From Jejubacter calystegiae (GTDB lineage: Bacteria; Pseudomonadota; Gammaproteobacteria; Enterobacterales; Enterobacteriaceae), in contig NZ_CP040428.1 of assembly GCF_005671395.1 (NCBI RefSeq), positions 1,178,001 to 1,242,000 on the forward strand: a stretch of DNA of 64,000 nucleotides, read 5' to 3'. The notes below the pieces were generated by a model. That model was not told the origin of the DNA and searched no databases. It was given only the letters and a program-made list of their open reading frames with translations. How positions within the stretch are numbered: position 1 is the first letter of the stretch; the number at the start of each line of letters is the position of its first letter. Position numbers and translations under genes: made by a program. Below, in pieces: positions 1-10,042 of the stretch.

Positions 1-1
1 A

Positions 2-550
2 AGGGAAGCCGTAAAGACGCTGACGGCAAAAGGCATGTTGCTGCCGCGGCCGCGTATTGGTACCCGCGTTATGCCACAGAGTAACTGGAACTTCCTGGAT
101 AAAGAGCTGCTCACCTGGTGGATGAAGGTAGAAAGCTTTCCCCGTGTCATCGACGCTTTTCTGGTTATGCGCCACTCTCTGGAACCCAAGGCCTGCTCGC
201 TGGCCGCATCCAACGGCAACGATTCACAGCGTGAAGCATTACAGACACTGATGGCGCAGATGAATGAGCTGGAAAAAGAGTTCGATCGCCAGCGCTGGGT
301 GGAGGTCGATATGGCATTCCATGAGCAAATTTATGCGATGAGCAACAATCCGTTTCTCTCTTCATTCGCAAATCTGTTCCGCTCTGTCTATTACAACTAC
401 TTTTCGTTTATTACTGACAACAGCGTGGTGAAACTCGAACTCCACCAGGCTGTTGTTAATGCCATTATAAAAGGAGACAGCCAGGCGGCAGAGCAAGCCT
501 GTCAGGCACTCCTTTTGGCCCCGTTACCGAATACATCACTGACTCAATGA
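2..550 (+). CDS. yieP: YieP, GntR/FadR-family transcriptional regulator (5' end outside the window)
   Basis: This is the C-terminal part of a GntR-family regulator of the FadR subgroup. The frame is open from the window edge, and its first residues ([12 protein letters not shown], then [10 protein letters not shown]) match the end of the winged-helix DNA-binding domain of E. coli YieP. The rest is the all-helical FCD ligand-binding domain. In E. coli YieP is a repressor that lies next to hsrA, as here. The stop codon overlaps the hsrA start in an ATGA, which suggests translational coupling. The start and most of the helix-turn-helix are missing, so the N-terminus cannot be judged. The last few residues differ from E. 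coli, which is usual for this tail. Confidence 0.93.
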   Translation, partial: REAVKTLTAKGMLLPRPRIGTRVMPQSNWNFLDKELLTWWMKVESFPRVIDAFLVMRHSLEPKACSLAASNGNDSQREALQTLMAQMNELEKEFDRQRWVEVDMAFHEQIYAMSNNPFLSSFANLFRSVYYNYFSFITDNSVVKLELHQAVVNAIIKGDSQAAEQACQALLLAPLPNTSLTQ

Positions 551-1941
551 AAAAACGTCGCAGTATGGCCGGGCTACCGTGGATTGCAGCCATGGCCTTC
601 TTTATGCAGGCGCTGGACGCCACCATACTCAATACCGCGCTACCCGCCATCGCACATAGCCTTGACCGTTCGCCGCTGGCAATGCAGTCCGCCATTATCA
701 GCTATACCCTGACGGTCGCCATGTTGATTCCCGTGAGCGGTTGGCTGGCCGATCGCTTCGGTACCCGGCGTATTTTTATGCTGGCGGTCACGCTCTTTAC
801 CCTGGGCTCTCTGGCCTGCGCGTTATCCAGTACCCTGACGGAGCTGGTTATCTTTCGCGTGGTTCAGGGGATTGGCGGCGCCATGATGATGCCTGTAGCG
901 CGTCTGGCGTTACTGCGGGCTTACCCACGTAATGAGCTACTGCCGGTGCTGAACTTTGTCACCATGCCGGGTCTGGTGGGACCGGTCCTCGGCCCAATGC
1001 TGGGCGGCGTACTGGTGACATGGGCCAGCTGGCACTGGATATTCCTAATCAACATTCCTATCGGCATTCTGGGGCTGATCTACGCTCACCGCCATATGCC
1101 TGACTTTACCGCGCCGCGCCGGGGATTTGATATGGTCGGCTTTCTGCTGTTCGGCCTGAGTCTGGTGCTCATTTCCAGCGGGATGGAGCTTTTTGGCGAG
1201 CGCGTCGTTGCCAGTCTGGTGTCGCTGTCGGTGGTCGCCGGGGGGATACTACTGCTGATGGTCTACGTGCTACACGCCCGTTACCACCCCACGCCGCTTA
1301 TCGCACTACCGCTATTTAAGGTACGTACCTTTTCCATTGGCATCACCGGTAATATCGCCTCCCGATTGGGCACCGGCTGCGTTCCGTTCCTGATGCCGTT
1401 AATGCTGCAGGTCGGTTTTGGCCATAATGCGCTGATCGCAGGCTGTATGATGGCGCCCATCGCCATTGGCTCCATTCTGGCAAAATCTACCGTTACCCCA
1501 ATTTTACGTCGCGTGGGCTACCGCCGTACCCTGATTGGCGTGACCATTTTTATCGGTCTGATGATTGGCCAGTTTGCGCTACAGGATGCGCAAATGCCGA
1601 TGTGGCAGCTGCTGATACCGCTGTTTATTCTGGGGATGGGGATGTCTACCCAATTCACCGCCATGAACACTATTACGCTTGCGGACTTAAACGACGATAA
1701 CGCCAGTAGCGGCAACAGCGTGCTGGCAGTGACCCAGCAGCTATCCATTAGTCTGGGCGTCGCCGTGAGCGCAGCGGTATTGCGCTTTTATGAAGGGCTT
1801 AGCGATAGTTCGACGACGGTGCAGCATTTCCACTACACCTTCCTGACGATGGGAGCCGTCACCATCATGGCCGCAGCGATCTTTATGCTGCTGCGCGCCC
1901 ATGACGGACGCAACCTGATTAAGGCGCGACGTCGCGATTAA
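547..1941 (+). CDS. hsrA: HsrA, MFS multidrug efflux transporter of the DHA2 (14-TMS) family
   Basis: This is a 464-residue inner-membrane drug:proton antiporter of the EmrB/QacA type (E. coli HsrA/YieO has about 475). An N-terminal helix carries the DHA signature [14 protein letters not shown] at about residues 23-36. The MFS motif A loop [11 protein letters not shown] is at 65-75, and the rest is hydrophobic with about 14 segments. The ATG overlaps the yieP stop by four bases, so the two are probably co-transcribed. The gene converges on rbsR with a four-base overlap of the two stop codons and no room for a terminator between them. Substrates are not known with confidence; the E. coli gene has been linked to homocysteine or drug export. 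Confidence 0.93.
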   Translation: MKKRRSMAGLPWIAAMAFFMQALDATILNTALPAIAHSLDRSPLAMQSAIISYTLTVAMLIPVSGWLADRFGTRRIFMLAVTLFTLGSLACALSSTLTELVIFRVVQGIGGAMMMPVARLALLRAYPRNELLPVLNFVTMPGLVGPVLGPMLGGVLVTWASWHWIFLINIPIGILGLIYAHRHMPDFTAPRRGFDMVGFLLFGLSLVLISSGMELFGERVVASLVSLSVVAGGILLLMVYVLHARYHPTPLIALPLFKVRTFSIGITGNIASRLGTGCVPFLMPLMLQVGFGHNALIAGCMMAPIAIGSILAKSTVTPILRRVGYRRTLIGVTIFIGLMIGQFALQDAQMPMWQLLIPLFILGMGMSTQFTAMNTITLADLNDDNASSGNSVLAVTQQLSISLGVAVSAAVLRFYEGLSDSSTTVQHFHYTFLTMGAVTIMAAAIFMLLRAHDGRNLIKARRRD

Positions 1942-2930
1942 GTCGAGCCGCGCACGATCAGTTCTGGGGTCAGTTGCAACCGCTGCTGACCCAGAGAAGG
2001 CTGAGCCATCCGATGGATCAGTACGTCGATGGCCAGTTCCCCCAGCTCGTCCTTGGCCTGATGAACGGTGGTCAACGGCGGCGTCATATAACGCGCCAGT
2101 TCGATATCATCATAGCCGACTATCGCCATATCCCCGGGCACGGACAGCCCGGCCTGCCACAGCGCCTGATAGGCCCCCAGCGCCATGGCATCGTTGCCGC
2201 TAAATACCGCATGAGGCGGGGTTTCCAGAGCCAGTAGCCTGTTCATAGCGGTAAAACCGCCGCTAAATTCAAAGTCGGCCACAATTTCATAATCCGGCGC
2301 AATGCTCAGCCCGGCAGCACGCATGGCATTACGATACCCTTCAAGGCGCTGGCGGGAGGGGGTTTTATCCAGCGGGCCCGTGATACAGGCAATGCGGGTA
2401 TAGCCTTTATCTATAAGGTGTCGGGTGGCGATCCCCCCCCCCAGCAGCGAGTTATCCTGAATCAGGTCGCTGTCGCCGTCAAAGGGCGCCCAGTCCATCA
2501 TCACGGTGGGGATGGAAGGGTAGCGGGTCATGATATCCGGTGCCGGAAGATGCGTTTCGGTACACAGCAACAGCAGGCCATCCACCCGCTTTTGCAGCAG
2601 CGTTTCCAGATTGCGGTTCATCCGCTGCTCATCCCCTTCGGTATTACAGAGCACCAGGCTGTAGCCCCGCTCAAAGCAGCTACGCTCCACGCCGCGCACC
2701 AGTTCAGAATAGAAGGGGTTACTACTGGCGGTCAGCAACATGCCAATGGTGTGGGTCTGATTAAGCTTCAGGCTGCGAGCCAGTGCGGAAGGCGCATAAT
2801 TCAGCGACCGTATCGCGGATTCTACCCGTTCCCGGGTAGCGTCGCTGACAAAGCGATCGTTATTGATGACATGCGAAACAGTCGATGTCGATACGCCCGC
2901 CAGGCGGGCGACATCTTTCATGGTCGCCAC
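1938..2930 (-). CDS. rbsR: RbsR, LacI-family repressor of the ribose operon
   Basis: This 330-residue repressor has the LacI-type helix-turn-helix at residues 3-25 ([20 protein letters not shown]), a hinge helix around 50-58 (SALARSLKL), and a periplasmic-binding-protein-like core that binds D-ribose. Length and most of the sequence match E. coli RbsR. It is the last gene of rbsDACBKR, three bases after rbsK, and so lies within the operon it represses. One oddity: codons for LLGGG are encoded by a run of ten G (C on the + strand, 2433-2442), where E. coli has LLGGD with mixed codons. The run keeps the frame open here, but a one-base slip would truncate the sugar-binding domain. Confidence 0.96.
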   Translation of the reverse strand: MATMKDVARLAGVSTSTVSHVINNDRFVSDATRERVESAIRSLNYAPSALARSLKLNQTHTIGMLLTASSNPFYSELVRGVERSCFERGYSLVLCNTEGDEQRMNRNLETLLQKRVDGLLLLCTETHLPAPDIMTRYPSIPTVMMDWAPFDGDSDLIQDNSLLGGGIATRHLIDKGYTRIACITGPLDKTPSRQRLEGYRNAMRAAGLSIAPDYEIVADFEFSGGFTAMNRLLALETPPHAVFSGNDAMALGAYQALWQAGLSVPGDMAIVGYDDIELARYMTPPLTTVHQAKDELGELAIDVLIHRMAQPSLGQQRLQLTPELIVRGST

Positions 2931-2933
2931 GAA

Positions 2934-3863
2934 TTACCCCTGTTGCTGCAAAAAGGCATCGATTTCCTGGCGCCAGGGTACGGAAGGCTGTGCGCCCTTA
3001 CGGGTGACCGCAATCGCCGCCGCCGCATGGGCAAAGCGCACGGCATCCTCCATCGATCGGGACTCCAGCAGCGCAGTCATCAGCGCGCCATTAAAGGTAT
3101 CGCCAGCCGCAATGGTATCCACCGCTTTAACGCTAAAACCTGGGATCCGCTGGCCAGCACCGTTTTCACTTAACCAGACACCGCGTTTTCCCAGGGTGAT
3201 CAGGACAGTAGAAATGCCTTTATCATGCAGCGCCGCCGCCGCCCGGGCCGCGCTCTCATCGTCATCCACGTGAATGCCGGTAAGGATCTCCGCTTCCGTT
3301 TCGTTGGGTGTGATGATATCCACCAGCGCCAGCAGTTCGTCCGGTAATGGGCTGGCGGGCGCCGGATTAAGAATGGTTTGGGTCTGGTTATGATATGCAA
3401 TACGCGCCGCTGCCAGCACCGTTTCCAGTGGCGATTCGAGCTGCATCAACAGCGCCTGCGCCCCGGCAATACGATCGTGGTGCTGTTCCACCCGTTCAGC
3501 CGAAAGCGCTCCATTAGCACCGGCATTGATGCCGATAAAGTTTTCACCTTCGGCGTTAACGAAGATCAGCGCCACACCGGTAGATTCTCCCTTAATGACC
3601 GCCACAGGCACCGTATCGATACGATCCTTTGCCAACTGCTGCCGGATTCGTTCGCCGGTATCGTCATCGCCCACGCAGGCGATAAAAGCGATATCCGCCC
3701 CGCTACGCCCGGCCGCCACAGCCTGATTCGCCCCCTTACCGCCAAACGCCACCTGATAGTGGTTACCGTTTAGCGTCTCTCCCGGCATGGGAAAGCGATC
3801 GAGATTCAGAATATGGTCGGCATTGATACTGCCTAATACAACGAGCTGACCTGTGGTTTTCAT
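2934..3863 (-). CDS. rbsK: RbsK, ribokinase
   Basis: RbsK phosphorylates D-ribose to ribose 5-phosphate with ATP in the cytoplasm. The protein has 309 residues, as in E. coli. PfkB-family motifs are present: the sugar-binding GGKGANQA at 41-48, NPAPA and TPNETEAE in the middle, and the catalytic segment DTIAAGDTFNGAL near residue 250, whose Asp is the base. The start was set at the ATG opening MKTTGQ, because it aligns with E. coli RbsK. An in-frame upstream ATG at 3903-3905 would add 14 residues and run through a stable hairpin. The gene follows rbsB and precedes rbsR by three bases. Confidence 0.96.
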   Translation of the reverse strand: MKTTGQLVVLGSINADHILNLDRFPMPGETLNGNHYQVAFGGKGANQAVAAGRSGADIAFIACVGDDDTGERIRQQLAKDRIDTVPVAVIKGESTGVALIFVNAEGENFIGINAGANGALSAERVEQHHDRIAGAQALLMQLESPLETVLAAARIAYHNQTQTILNPAPASPLPDELLALVDIITPNETEAEILTGIHVDDDESAARAAAALHDKGISTVLITLGKRGVWLSENGAGQRIPGFSVKAVDTIAAGDTFNGALMTALLESRSMEDAVRFAHAAAAIAVTRKGAQPSVPWRQEIDAFLQQQG

Positions 3864-3882
3864 TATGGATATCCATTTTATG

Positions 3883-3904
3883 TGCGCCGCCCAAAGGCGG
3901 CGCA
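3883..3904 (-). terminator. Intercistronic hairpin between rbsB and rbsK
   Basis: Nine-base perfect arms (TGCGCCGCC and its complement) enclose a four-base loop just after the rbsB stop. No U-run follows on the minus strand, so it is not a standard terminator. A likely role is stabilising the 3' end of the rbsDACB message or causing partial termination, which would give more binding protein RbsB than kinase. In E. coli an sRNA (RbsZ) comes from the rbsB 3' region; whether one is made here cannot be told. Confidence 0.6.
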
Positions 3905-3930
3905 TTTGCCCTGCTTTTCTTTATATTGAC

Positions 3931-4818
3931 TTATTTAGTGACCAGTTTCAGATCGACCGGGATTTTAGCGTCCACGTTCTCGCCTTTCAGCACTTTATCC
4001 GCGGTCTGTACGCCGATAATACCAATCTGCTCCGGCTGCTGAGCCACGGTAGCGCCCAGTTTTCCGCCCTGTACCGCTTTCATACCGTCTGCGGTGCCGT
4101 CAAACCCCACGACCAGCACGTCAGATTTGCCCGCGGTCTGCAATGCACGCAGCGCCCCCAGCGCCATCTCGTCATTCTGAGCGAAGACGGCCTGTACGCC
4201 CGGATGCGCGGTCAGCAGGTTCTGCATAACGTTCAACCCTTTGGTACGATCGAAGTCCGCTGGCTGGCTGGCCAGAATACCAAATTTATGTGCGGTCACC
4301 GCCTGCTTGAAGCCCTGGCCACGCTCGCGCGCCGCAGAGGTTCCGGCAATGCCTTGTAGTTCTATCACTTTCGCGCCTTCGCCCACCTTACTGGCAATAA
4401 AGTCACCGGCCATCTTGCCGCCCGCCACGTTGTCAGAGGCGATATGGCTGACCACCTCACCTTTGGACGCCTGCCTGTCCAGGGTGATGACCGGAATCTT
4501 CGCCTGGTTCGCCATCTTCACGGCGTTCCCCACGGCGTCGGAATCGGTCGGGTTAATCATCAGCAGCTTAGCCCCGCGTACCGTCAGATCCTGGACGTTC
4601 GCCAGCTCTTTCGCCGGGTTATTCTGAGAGTCCAGCACCACCAGCTTATAGCCCAATTTGTTCGCCTCTTTCTGAGCACCATCCTTCAGAGAGACAAAGA
4701 AGGGGTTATTCAGGGTGGAGACTACCAGCGCAATCGTCTCCTGCGCCATAGCATTCGCGCTAAGGGTGGCGCTAAGGGCCGCGGCAGAAACCAGGGTAGC
4801 CAGTTTTTTCATGTTCAT
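3931..4818 (-). CDS. rbsB: RbsB, periplasmic D-ribose-binding protein
   Basis: RbsB captures ribose in the periplasm and delivers it to RbsAC; in E. coli it also signals to the chemoreceptor Trg. The 295-residue precursor has a typical signal peptide ([21 protein letters not shown] to AMA) with cleavage expected after about residue 25. The mature part is a type I periplasmic-binding fold nearly identical to E. coli, including [40 protein letters not shown] and VGFDGT. The gene lies between rbsC and rbsK and is followed by a strong hairpin. Confidence 0.97.
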   Translation of the reverse strand: MNMKKLATLVSAAALSATLSANAMAQETIALVVSTLNNPFFVSLKDGAQKEANKLGYKLVVLDSQNNPAKELANVQDLTVRGAKLLMINPTDSDAVGNAVKMANQAKIPVITLDRQASKGEVVSHIASDNVAGGKMAGDFIASKVGEGAKVIELQGIAGTSAARERGQGFKQAVTAHKFGILASQPADFDRTKGLNVMQNLLTAHPGVQAVFAQNDEMALGALRALQTAGKSDVLVVGFDGTADGMKAVQGGKLGATVAQQPEQIGIIGVQTADKVLKGENVDAKIPVDLKLVTK

Positions 4819-4836
4819 ATCAGATGTCCTGTAGAG

Positions 4837-5802
4837 TTATGCTTTGCTGCTTTTGTTATCCACCAGCACCGCCAGCAGGATCACTACCGCTTTGACGATC
4901 ATCTGGTAATAGGAAGAAACGCCTAATAAATTCAGACCATTATTCAGGAATCCCAGGATTAAAGCGCCGATCAGCGTCCCAACAATACGCCCCTTGCCGC
5001 CAGCCAGACTGGTCCCTCCCAGAACCACCGCCGCAATAGCGTCCAGCTCATAGCCAGTGCCCGCCGTCGGCTGGGCCGAAGAGAGACGCGCCACTTCAAT
5101 GACCCCGGCCAGGGCAGCCAGCAGGCCACACAGCGCATAAACGACGATCTTGATTTTATCAACGCTGATACCGGAAAGACGGGTCGCCGCTTCGTTACCC
5201 CCCAGCGCATAGATATAGCGCCCCAGACGAGTGTGATGCAGCATGTACCAGGCCGCCAGGAAGACGACGGCCATAATCCATACCGGCGTAGGGATGCCCA
5301 GCGGGCGGCCAATACCAAACCAGCCAAACAGATCGGCATTATCAGAGAAACCGGTACTCACCGGGCTACCGTCGGTATAAACCATGGTGACCCCGCGCAG
5401 CAGCAGCATCATCACCAGTGTGGCAATAAAGGCCTGAACCCGCCCTTTAGCAACGATGATCCCGGTCACGCCGCCAATAGCCGCACCCAGCGCCAACGCG
5501 CCCGCCACGGCAACCAGCGCATTCACCTCGAAGCCCACAATGGAAGCCGCCACAGCGCCGGTCAGCGCCAGCAGCGACCCCACGGAAAGATCGATGCCCG
5601 ACGTCAGAATCACCAGCGTCATCCCCACCGCCATAATGGCGTTGACCGATGTCTGCTGCAGAATATTGAACAGGTTATTTACCGTAAAAAAGTTGGGGCT
5701 TAGCGTCGAGACAATCGCAATCAGCACCAGGAGTGCGATCAGCGATTTTTGTTCCATTAACCACGCCTTGCTGAACCAGCGGCGGTTTGAGATGGTGGTC
5801 AT
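4837..5802 (-). CDS. rbsC: RbsC, ribose ABC transporter permease
   Basis: This is the inner-membrane permease of the ribose ABC transporter. It has 321 residues, the E. coli length, with about 8-10 hydrophobic segments and the family signature SGIDLSVGSLLALTGA around residues 68-83. It works as a dimer with RbsA on the cytoplasmic side and RbsB outside. It starts three bases after the rbsA stop and is followed 18 bases later by rbsB. Nothing unusual was seen. Confidence 0.97.
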   Translation of the reverse strand: MTTISNRRWFSKAWLMEQKSLIALLVLIAIVSTLSPNFFTVNNLFNILQQTSVNAIMAVGMTLVILTSGIDLSVGSLLALTGAVAASIVGFEVNALVAVAGALALGAAIGGVTGIIVAKGRVQAFIATLVMMLLLRGVTMVYTDGSPVSTGFSDNADLFGWFGIGRPLGIPTPVWIMAVVFLAAWYMLHHTRLGRYIYALGGNEAATRLSGISVDKIKIVVYALCGLLAALAGVIEVARLSSAQPTAGTGYELDAIAAVVLGGTSLAGGKGRIVGTLIGALILGFLNNGLNLLGVSSYYQMIVKAVVILLAVLVDNKSSKA

Positions 5803-5805
5803 TAA

Positions 5806-7314
5806 TTATTGCTCCTGATTCACGCGGTTAAGCTTGCCAACGGCGGCAGCCATCAGCGCTTCCTGGGTGGCCTGCTCGCGTGTGAATTCACCGCTAATAT
5901 GGCCTTCATGCATCACGATGATGCGATCGCTCATGCCCAGCACTTCCGGCATCTCGCTGGATACCAGGATGATGCTCAGTCCTTCGGCTTTAAACTGGTT
6001 AATGAGCTGATAGATCTCTTTCTTGGCCCCCACGTCCACGCCGCGGGTCGGCTCATCCAGAATCAGGACGTCGGGGCGGGTCATCAGACCGCGGGCGATA
6101 GCCACCTTCTGCTGATTCCCGCCAGAGAGCAGGCCGATGGTCTGCTCCATTGATGGCGTTTTCACATTGAACAGTCGGATAAAGTCCTGCACCGCCAGCG
6201 CTTCAGCGCCGTGCTTCAGACCACCGCCAGCGTAGCTAAAGTAACGCAGCGCCGTCAGCGACATGTTCTCTTTCACCGACATGCCCAGCACCAGACCATC
6301 ACGCTTACGATCTTCCGAGATGTAGACGATACCGTTCGCCAGCCCCTCCTGAGGCGAGCGGGCATAAACTTCCCGGCCGTCCAGGGTTACGCGCCCCTGG
6401 CTGCGCGGCAGCGCGCCGTACAGGGTTTTCATCAGTTCGGTGCGCCCTGCACCCATCAGACCAGAAACCCCAAGAATCTCCCCTTTGCGCAGGGTAAAGC
6501 TCACATCATGCAGATCCTTACCGCTCAGGTTTTCCACCCGCAGCCGGATCTCGCCGGGCGCTTTATCGATATGGGGATACTGTTCTTCGAGCTTACGGCC
6601 AACCATCATCTCGATCAGGGTATCTTCCGTTAGCGTGGAAACGTCTCGCTCGGCAATAAACTGCCCGTCCCGGAAAACGGTCACGTCATCACAAATCTCG
6701 AAGATTTCCTTCATGCGGTGGGAGATATAGACAATTCCGCGCCCCTGTGACTTAAGTTCGCGGATGGTACGGAATAGCGATTCGGTTTCGGTATCCGTCA
6801 GGGCGTCGGTAGGCTCATCCATAATGATGACCCGGGACTCAAAACTCAGGACTTTGGCAATCTCCACCATCTGCTGATCGCCGATAGAGAGATCGCCCAC
6901 CAGCCGGTGGCTGTTAAAGCGCAGATTAAGCTTTTTCAGCAGCTTATCTGCCTCTTCATACATCCTGCCCCACTGGATACGGCCAAAACCGTTCACGAAC
7001 TCGCGGCCCAGAAAGATATTCTCGGCAATGCTGAGTTCGGGGATCAGGTTCAGCTCCTGGTGGATAATACCGATTCCCGCCTCCTGGGAGGATTTCGGGC
7101 CGCTAAATGCCGTCTCTTTGCCCAGCCACAACAGCGAACCGGCATCTTTGGTATAGATACCGGTCAGTACCTTCATCATGGTGGATTTACCGGCGCCGTT
7201 TTCGCCCACCAGCGCCATCACACGACCGGGATAGACGTTAAGCGCAGCGCCGGAGAGCGCCTTCACGCCGGGGAAGGATTTATCGATCCCTTTAAGTTGT
7301 AAGAGTGCGTTCAT
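5806..7314 (-). CDS. rbsA: RbsA, ribose ABC transporter ATPase (fused double ATP-binding protein)
   Basis: RbsA has two ABC domains in one 502-residue chain, as in all sugar importers of the CUT2 class. Domain 1 has Walker [10 protein letters not shown] at 37-45, a variant signature LSIGDQQ near 138, and Walker [12 protein letters not shown] near 160. Domain 2 has the expected degenerate Walker A region ([10 protein letters not shown]), a consensus signature [15 protein letters not shown] and Walker [13 protein letters not shown]. It pairs with RbsC in the inner membrane. It lies seven bases after rbsD. Confidence 0.97.
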   Translation of the reverse strand: MNALLQLKGIDKSFPGVKALSGAALNVYPGRVMALVGENGAGKSTMMKVLTGIYTKDAGSLLWLGKETAFSGPKSSQEAGIGIIHQELNLIPELSIAENIFLGREFVNGFGRIQWGRMYEEADKLLKKLNLRFNSHRLVGDLSIGDQQMVEIAKVLSFESRVIIMDEPTDALTDTETESLFRTIRELKSQGRGIVYISHRMKEIFEICDDVTVFRDGQFIAERDVSTLTEDTLIEMMVGRKLEEQYPHIDKAPGEIRLRVENLSGKDLHDVSFTLRKGEILGVSGLMGAGRTELMKTLYGALPRSQGRVTLDGREVYARSPQEGLANGIVYISEDRKRDGLVLGMSVKENMSLTALRYFSYAGGGLKHGAEALAVQDFIRLFNVKTPSMEQTIGLLSGGNQQKVAIARGLMTRPDVLILDEPTRGVDVGAKKEIYQLINQFKAEGLSIILVSSEMPEVLGMSDRIIVMHEGHISGEFTREQATQEALMAAAVGKLNRVNQEQ

Positions 7315-7321
7315 CCCTGCC

Positions 7322-7741
7322 TCAGAAGGTCACGCCAGCGCAGAGAATGACGTTGGCATACGGGGAACACTCCCCGCTGCGAATCACCGCCAGGCTGGTT
7401 GCTGTCTGCTGTTTAAACTGCTCATGTCGGGTGTAACGAATTTCAATGGTGTTTCCCTGGTGTTGCTGCAATTGAAAAAAGAATTCGAGCAACAGATCGT
7501 GGAGTGCCGGGTTATATTTTTTTATTTCATCGGCCAGGATGGCAGCTTCAACCTGCATCTCCTGACAGACGTTTTCCAGTACCTGAATAAATGAAGGTAT
7601 CCCATGCGTCAGAGCCAGATCGATGCGCTGAGGCCCCTGGGGAATGGGAAGTCCTGCATCGCCAATCACCAGCGTATCGGTATGGCCAAGGCGGGAAATG
7701 ACTGAGGAGATCTCAGCGTTAAGTACAATGCCTTTTTTCAT
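7322..7741 (-). CDS. rbsD: RbsD, D-ribose pyranase
   Basis: RbsD interconverts the pyranose and furanose forms of ribose, supplying the form that RbsK uses. The 139-residue protein begins [22 protein letters not shown], where the His is the conserved active-site residue, and ends [15 protein letters not shown], both as in E. coli. It is the first gene of the ribose operon. Its 5' region carries a promoter and two RbsR operators. Confidence 0.97.
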   Translation of the reverse strand: MKKGIVLNAEISSVISRLGHTDTLVIGDAGLPIPQGPQRIDLALTHGIPSFIQVLENVCQEMQVEAAILADEIKKYNPALHDLLLEFFFQLQQHQGNTIEIRYTRHEQFKQQTATSLAVIRSGECSPYANVILCAGVTF

Positions 7742-7759
7742 TTTTTTGGTAACTCCACG

Positions 7760-7775
7760 AGCGAAACGTTTCGCT
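7760..7775. promoter_or_regulatory. RbsR operator O1
   Basis: This is a perfect 16-base palindrome, AGCGAAACGTTTCGCT, which matches the E. coli rbs operator. It lies just downstream of a candidate -10 (TACACT, minus strand, 7787-7782) and would overlap the transcription start. RbsR bound here would block RNA polymerase until ribose is present. Confidence 0.88.
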
Positions 7776-7781
7776 GGTGAA

Positions 7782-7811
7782 AGTGTAATCAGACAACGCC
7801 CACGACAACAA
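7782..7811 (-). promoter_or_regulatory. Candidate promoter of rbsDACBKR
   Basis: On the minus strand TTGTTG (7811-7806) and TACACT (7787-7782) are separated by 18 bases. They lie between the two RbsR operators, about 45 bases before rbsD. A partial CRP-like site (TGTGA, six bases, TCGAA at 7829-7844) lies upstream, where activation by cAMP-CRP would be expected; only its left half is good. The assignment rests on motif and position. Confidence 0.55.
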
Positions 7812-7840
7812 TCAGGTTATGGCAGAAGTGTGATCGCTAT

Positions 7841-7852
7841 CGAAACGTTTCG
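7841..7852. promoter_or_regulatory. Second, upstream RbsR-type operator O2
   Basis: CGAAACGTTTCG, the same 12-base core as O1, recurs exactly 79 bases upstream of it. The flanks are less symmetric (AT on one side, CA on the other). Two LacI-family sites at this spacing could let two RbsR dimers cooperate or loop the promoter. The site also overlaps a weak CRP-like sequence. Confidence 0.7.
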
Positions 7853-7902
7853 CAGGCGGGAACAAAACAGGAATTTTTGTATCGATTCAGCTATATAAAC
7901 AA

Positions 7903-7928
7903 AAGGCTCCTTATAAATAAGGAGCCTT
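7903..7928 (-). terminator. Terminator after kup
   Basis: Eleven-base perfect arms (AAGGCTCCTTA and its complement) with a four-base loop lie nine bases after the kup stop. On the minus strand the hairpin is followed by TTTTGTTT. It separates kup transcription from the rbs operon, which is read in the same direction. Confidence 0.9.
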
Positions 7929-7936
7929 AAGAGACA

Positions 7937-9805
7937 TTAGATTTCGACCTGGGTCCCGAGCTCGATCACCCGGTTAGGCGGAATTTCGAACTGATCGGGT
8001 GCCCGCAGCGCATTACGTTGCAGCAGCAGAAACAGGCGGCCACGCAGACGCAGATACCAGGGCCGTTTACCGATAATCAGCGACTCATGGGACATAAAGA
8101 ACGAGGTTTCCATCATCCGGCAGCTCAGCCCTTCCAGCCCGCAGCGGTGGAACACCTCTTCAACATTCGGAGTCTCACGCCAGCCATAGCTGGCTACCAC
8201 CCGCCAGAAGGTCGGCGACAGCTGTTCGATGGACACGCGCTTCACGTTATGAACATAAGGCGCATCTTCCGTGCGCAGCGTCAGCAGAATCACCCGTTCG
8301 TGCAGCACCTTGTTGTGTTTCAGGTTATGCAACAGCGCAAAAGGAATGACGTTCAGCGCCCGGGACATATAGACCGCAGTACCGGACACCCGCACCGGCG
8401 GCGACTTCTCCAGCGAGGCTATCAGCGCTTCCAGCGAGTTACCGTGCTCATGCATCCGGCGCAACAGGCGGAAACGCTCGCTCTTCCAGGTGGTCATCAC
8501 AATAAACATGATCAGACCCAGCGCCAGCGGCAGCCAGCCGCCCGAGAAGATCTTCTGTACGTTGGCGGAAAACAGCGGTACGTCGACACACAGAAAAGCC
8601 AGACCAATAAGCAGTACCAGGAATTTATTCCAGTGCCAGTTCTTACACGCCACGGTACAGGAAAGAATAGAGGTCAGCACCATGGTAGCCGTCACCGCAA
8701 TCCCGTAAGCCGCAGCCAGATTACTGGAATGCTCAAAGCTGATAATCACCAGCACGACAGAGAAATAGAGCAGCCAGTTAATGAACGGAATGTAGATCTG
8801 GCCGGATTCCCGCTCCGAAGTATGAATGATACGCATCGGCGACAGATATCCCAGACGCACCGCCTGACGGGTTAGGGAGAAAACGCCGGAAATCACCGCC
8901 TGGGAAGCAATCACCGTTGCCATGGTAGCCAGAATCAGTAGAGGGATCAGCGCCCAGTCCGGCGCCAGTAAAAAGAAGGGGTTCTTGATGGCTTCCGGGT
9001 TACGCAGCAGTAGCGCCCCCTGACCGAAGTAGTTCAGCGCCAGCGACGGCAGTACCACGGTAAACCAGGCGATACGGATGGGCAGCTTACCAAAGTGGCC
9101 CATATCGGCATACAGCGCTTCAACGCCGGTGATCGCCAGCACGACCGCACCGAGCGCCACAAATGAAACGGCCTTGTACTCCATAAAGAAGTGCGCAGCC
9201 CACATGGGGTTCAACGCCTGCAATACCTGAGGAGAAGCCATAATGCTACGCACGCCCAGCACCGCCAGTACAATAAACCAGGTCATCATTATGGGCGCAA
9301 ACAGCTTACCCACCATGCCAGTACCGTGCTTCTGGATCATAAACAACAGCGTCAGTACCAATATCGAGAGCGGCACAATGTAAGGGTCGAGCGCCGGGGC
9401 GGCTATCTCCAGCCCCTCTATCGCCGACATCACCGAAATGGCCGGGGTAATGACCACCTCACCGTAGAAAAAGCTGCCGCCAATCAGCCCCATGATCACC
9501 AGAATCGAGGTGACCCGCGCCGAGGTATTACGCCCGGCCAGAGACATCAGCGTCAGGATCCCCCCTTCACCGGCGTTATCGGCCCGCATCACGAAGGTCA
9601 GATATTTAATGGAGACTACAAAGACAAGTAGCCAAAAGATAAGAGAGAGAAAGCCAAAAACAGCGTCACGTTCAACGCCAAACCCAAACTGACCGGACAG
9701 ACATTCACGTAGCGTATAGAGCGGGCTGGTACCGATATCACCATATACCACGCCTATCGCCGCCAGCGTAATAGCTGGCAATGCTTGCTTATTATCAGTG
9801 CTCAT
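7937..9805 (-). CDS. kup: Kup, low-affinity K+:H+ symporter
   Basis: Kup (TrkD) takes up potassium, notably at low pH, across the inner membrane. The 622-residue protein is the E. coli length. It opens with about 12 transmembrane segments over residues 14-430, including the family signature [17 protein letters not shown] near 18-34. It ends in a soluble C-terminal domain of about 180 residues. It is divergent from ravA, with the start regions about 240 bases apart, and has its own strong terminator. Confidence 0.97.
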   Translation of the reverse strand: MSTDNKQALPAITLAAIGVVYGDIGTSPLYTLRECLSGQFGFGVERDAVFGFLSLIFWLLVFVVSIKYLTFVMRADNAGEGGILTLMSLAGRNTSARVTSILVIMGLIGGSFFYGEVVITPAISVMSAIEGLEIAAPALDPYIVPLSILVLTLLFMIQKHGTGMVGKLFAPIMMTWFIVLAVLGVRSIMASPQVLQALNPMWAAHFFMEYKAVSFVALGAVVLAITGVEALYADMGHFGKLPIRIAWFTVVLPSLALNYFGQGALLLRNPEAIKNPFFLLAPDWALIPLLILATMATVIASQAVISGVFSLTRQAVRLGYLSPMRIIHTSERESGQIYIPFINWLLYFSVVLVIISFEHSSNLAAAYGIAVTATMVLTSILSCTVACKNWHWNKFLVLLIGLAFLCVDVPLFSANVQKIFSGGWLPLALGLIMFIVMTTWKSERFRLLRRMHEHGNSLEALIASLEKSPPVRVSGTAVYMSRALNVIPFALLHNLKHNKVLHERVILLTLRTEDAPYVHNVKRVSIEQLSPTFWRVVASYGWRETPNVEEVFHRCGLEGLSCRMMETSFFMSHESLIIGKRPWYLRLRGRLFLLLQRNALRAPDQFEIPPNRVIELGTQVEI

Positions 9806-10042
9806 AGCGTCATCTTAAGTCAGGAAACAACCCTTCCCGATCGCGTATGACCGCGAAGAATGAGAGAAATTTCTGCTTCCTGGTTCACAAAAAGCGCACA
9901 GTATGCACGATTATGGAAAAAATCGTACCCCTGGATCTGGCCTAATCGTGCAGCTTTAAGGAAAATTGCACCGCACTTCAGGCTATTACTGAGTATTAAC
10001 GTAAACAACTATACTCGCTCTTTATTACGGGTAAGGATGCAG

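Noticed and set aside
9860-10042. Upstream extension of ravA
   Set aside because: The frame is open but has no ribosome site. RavA homologues start at the MAQ or MSIMAQ region, and the extension would cross the kup-ravA promoter gap.
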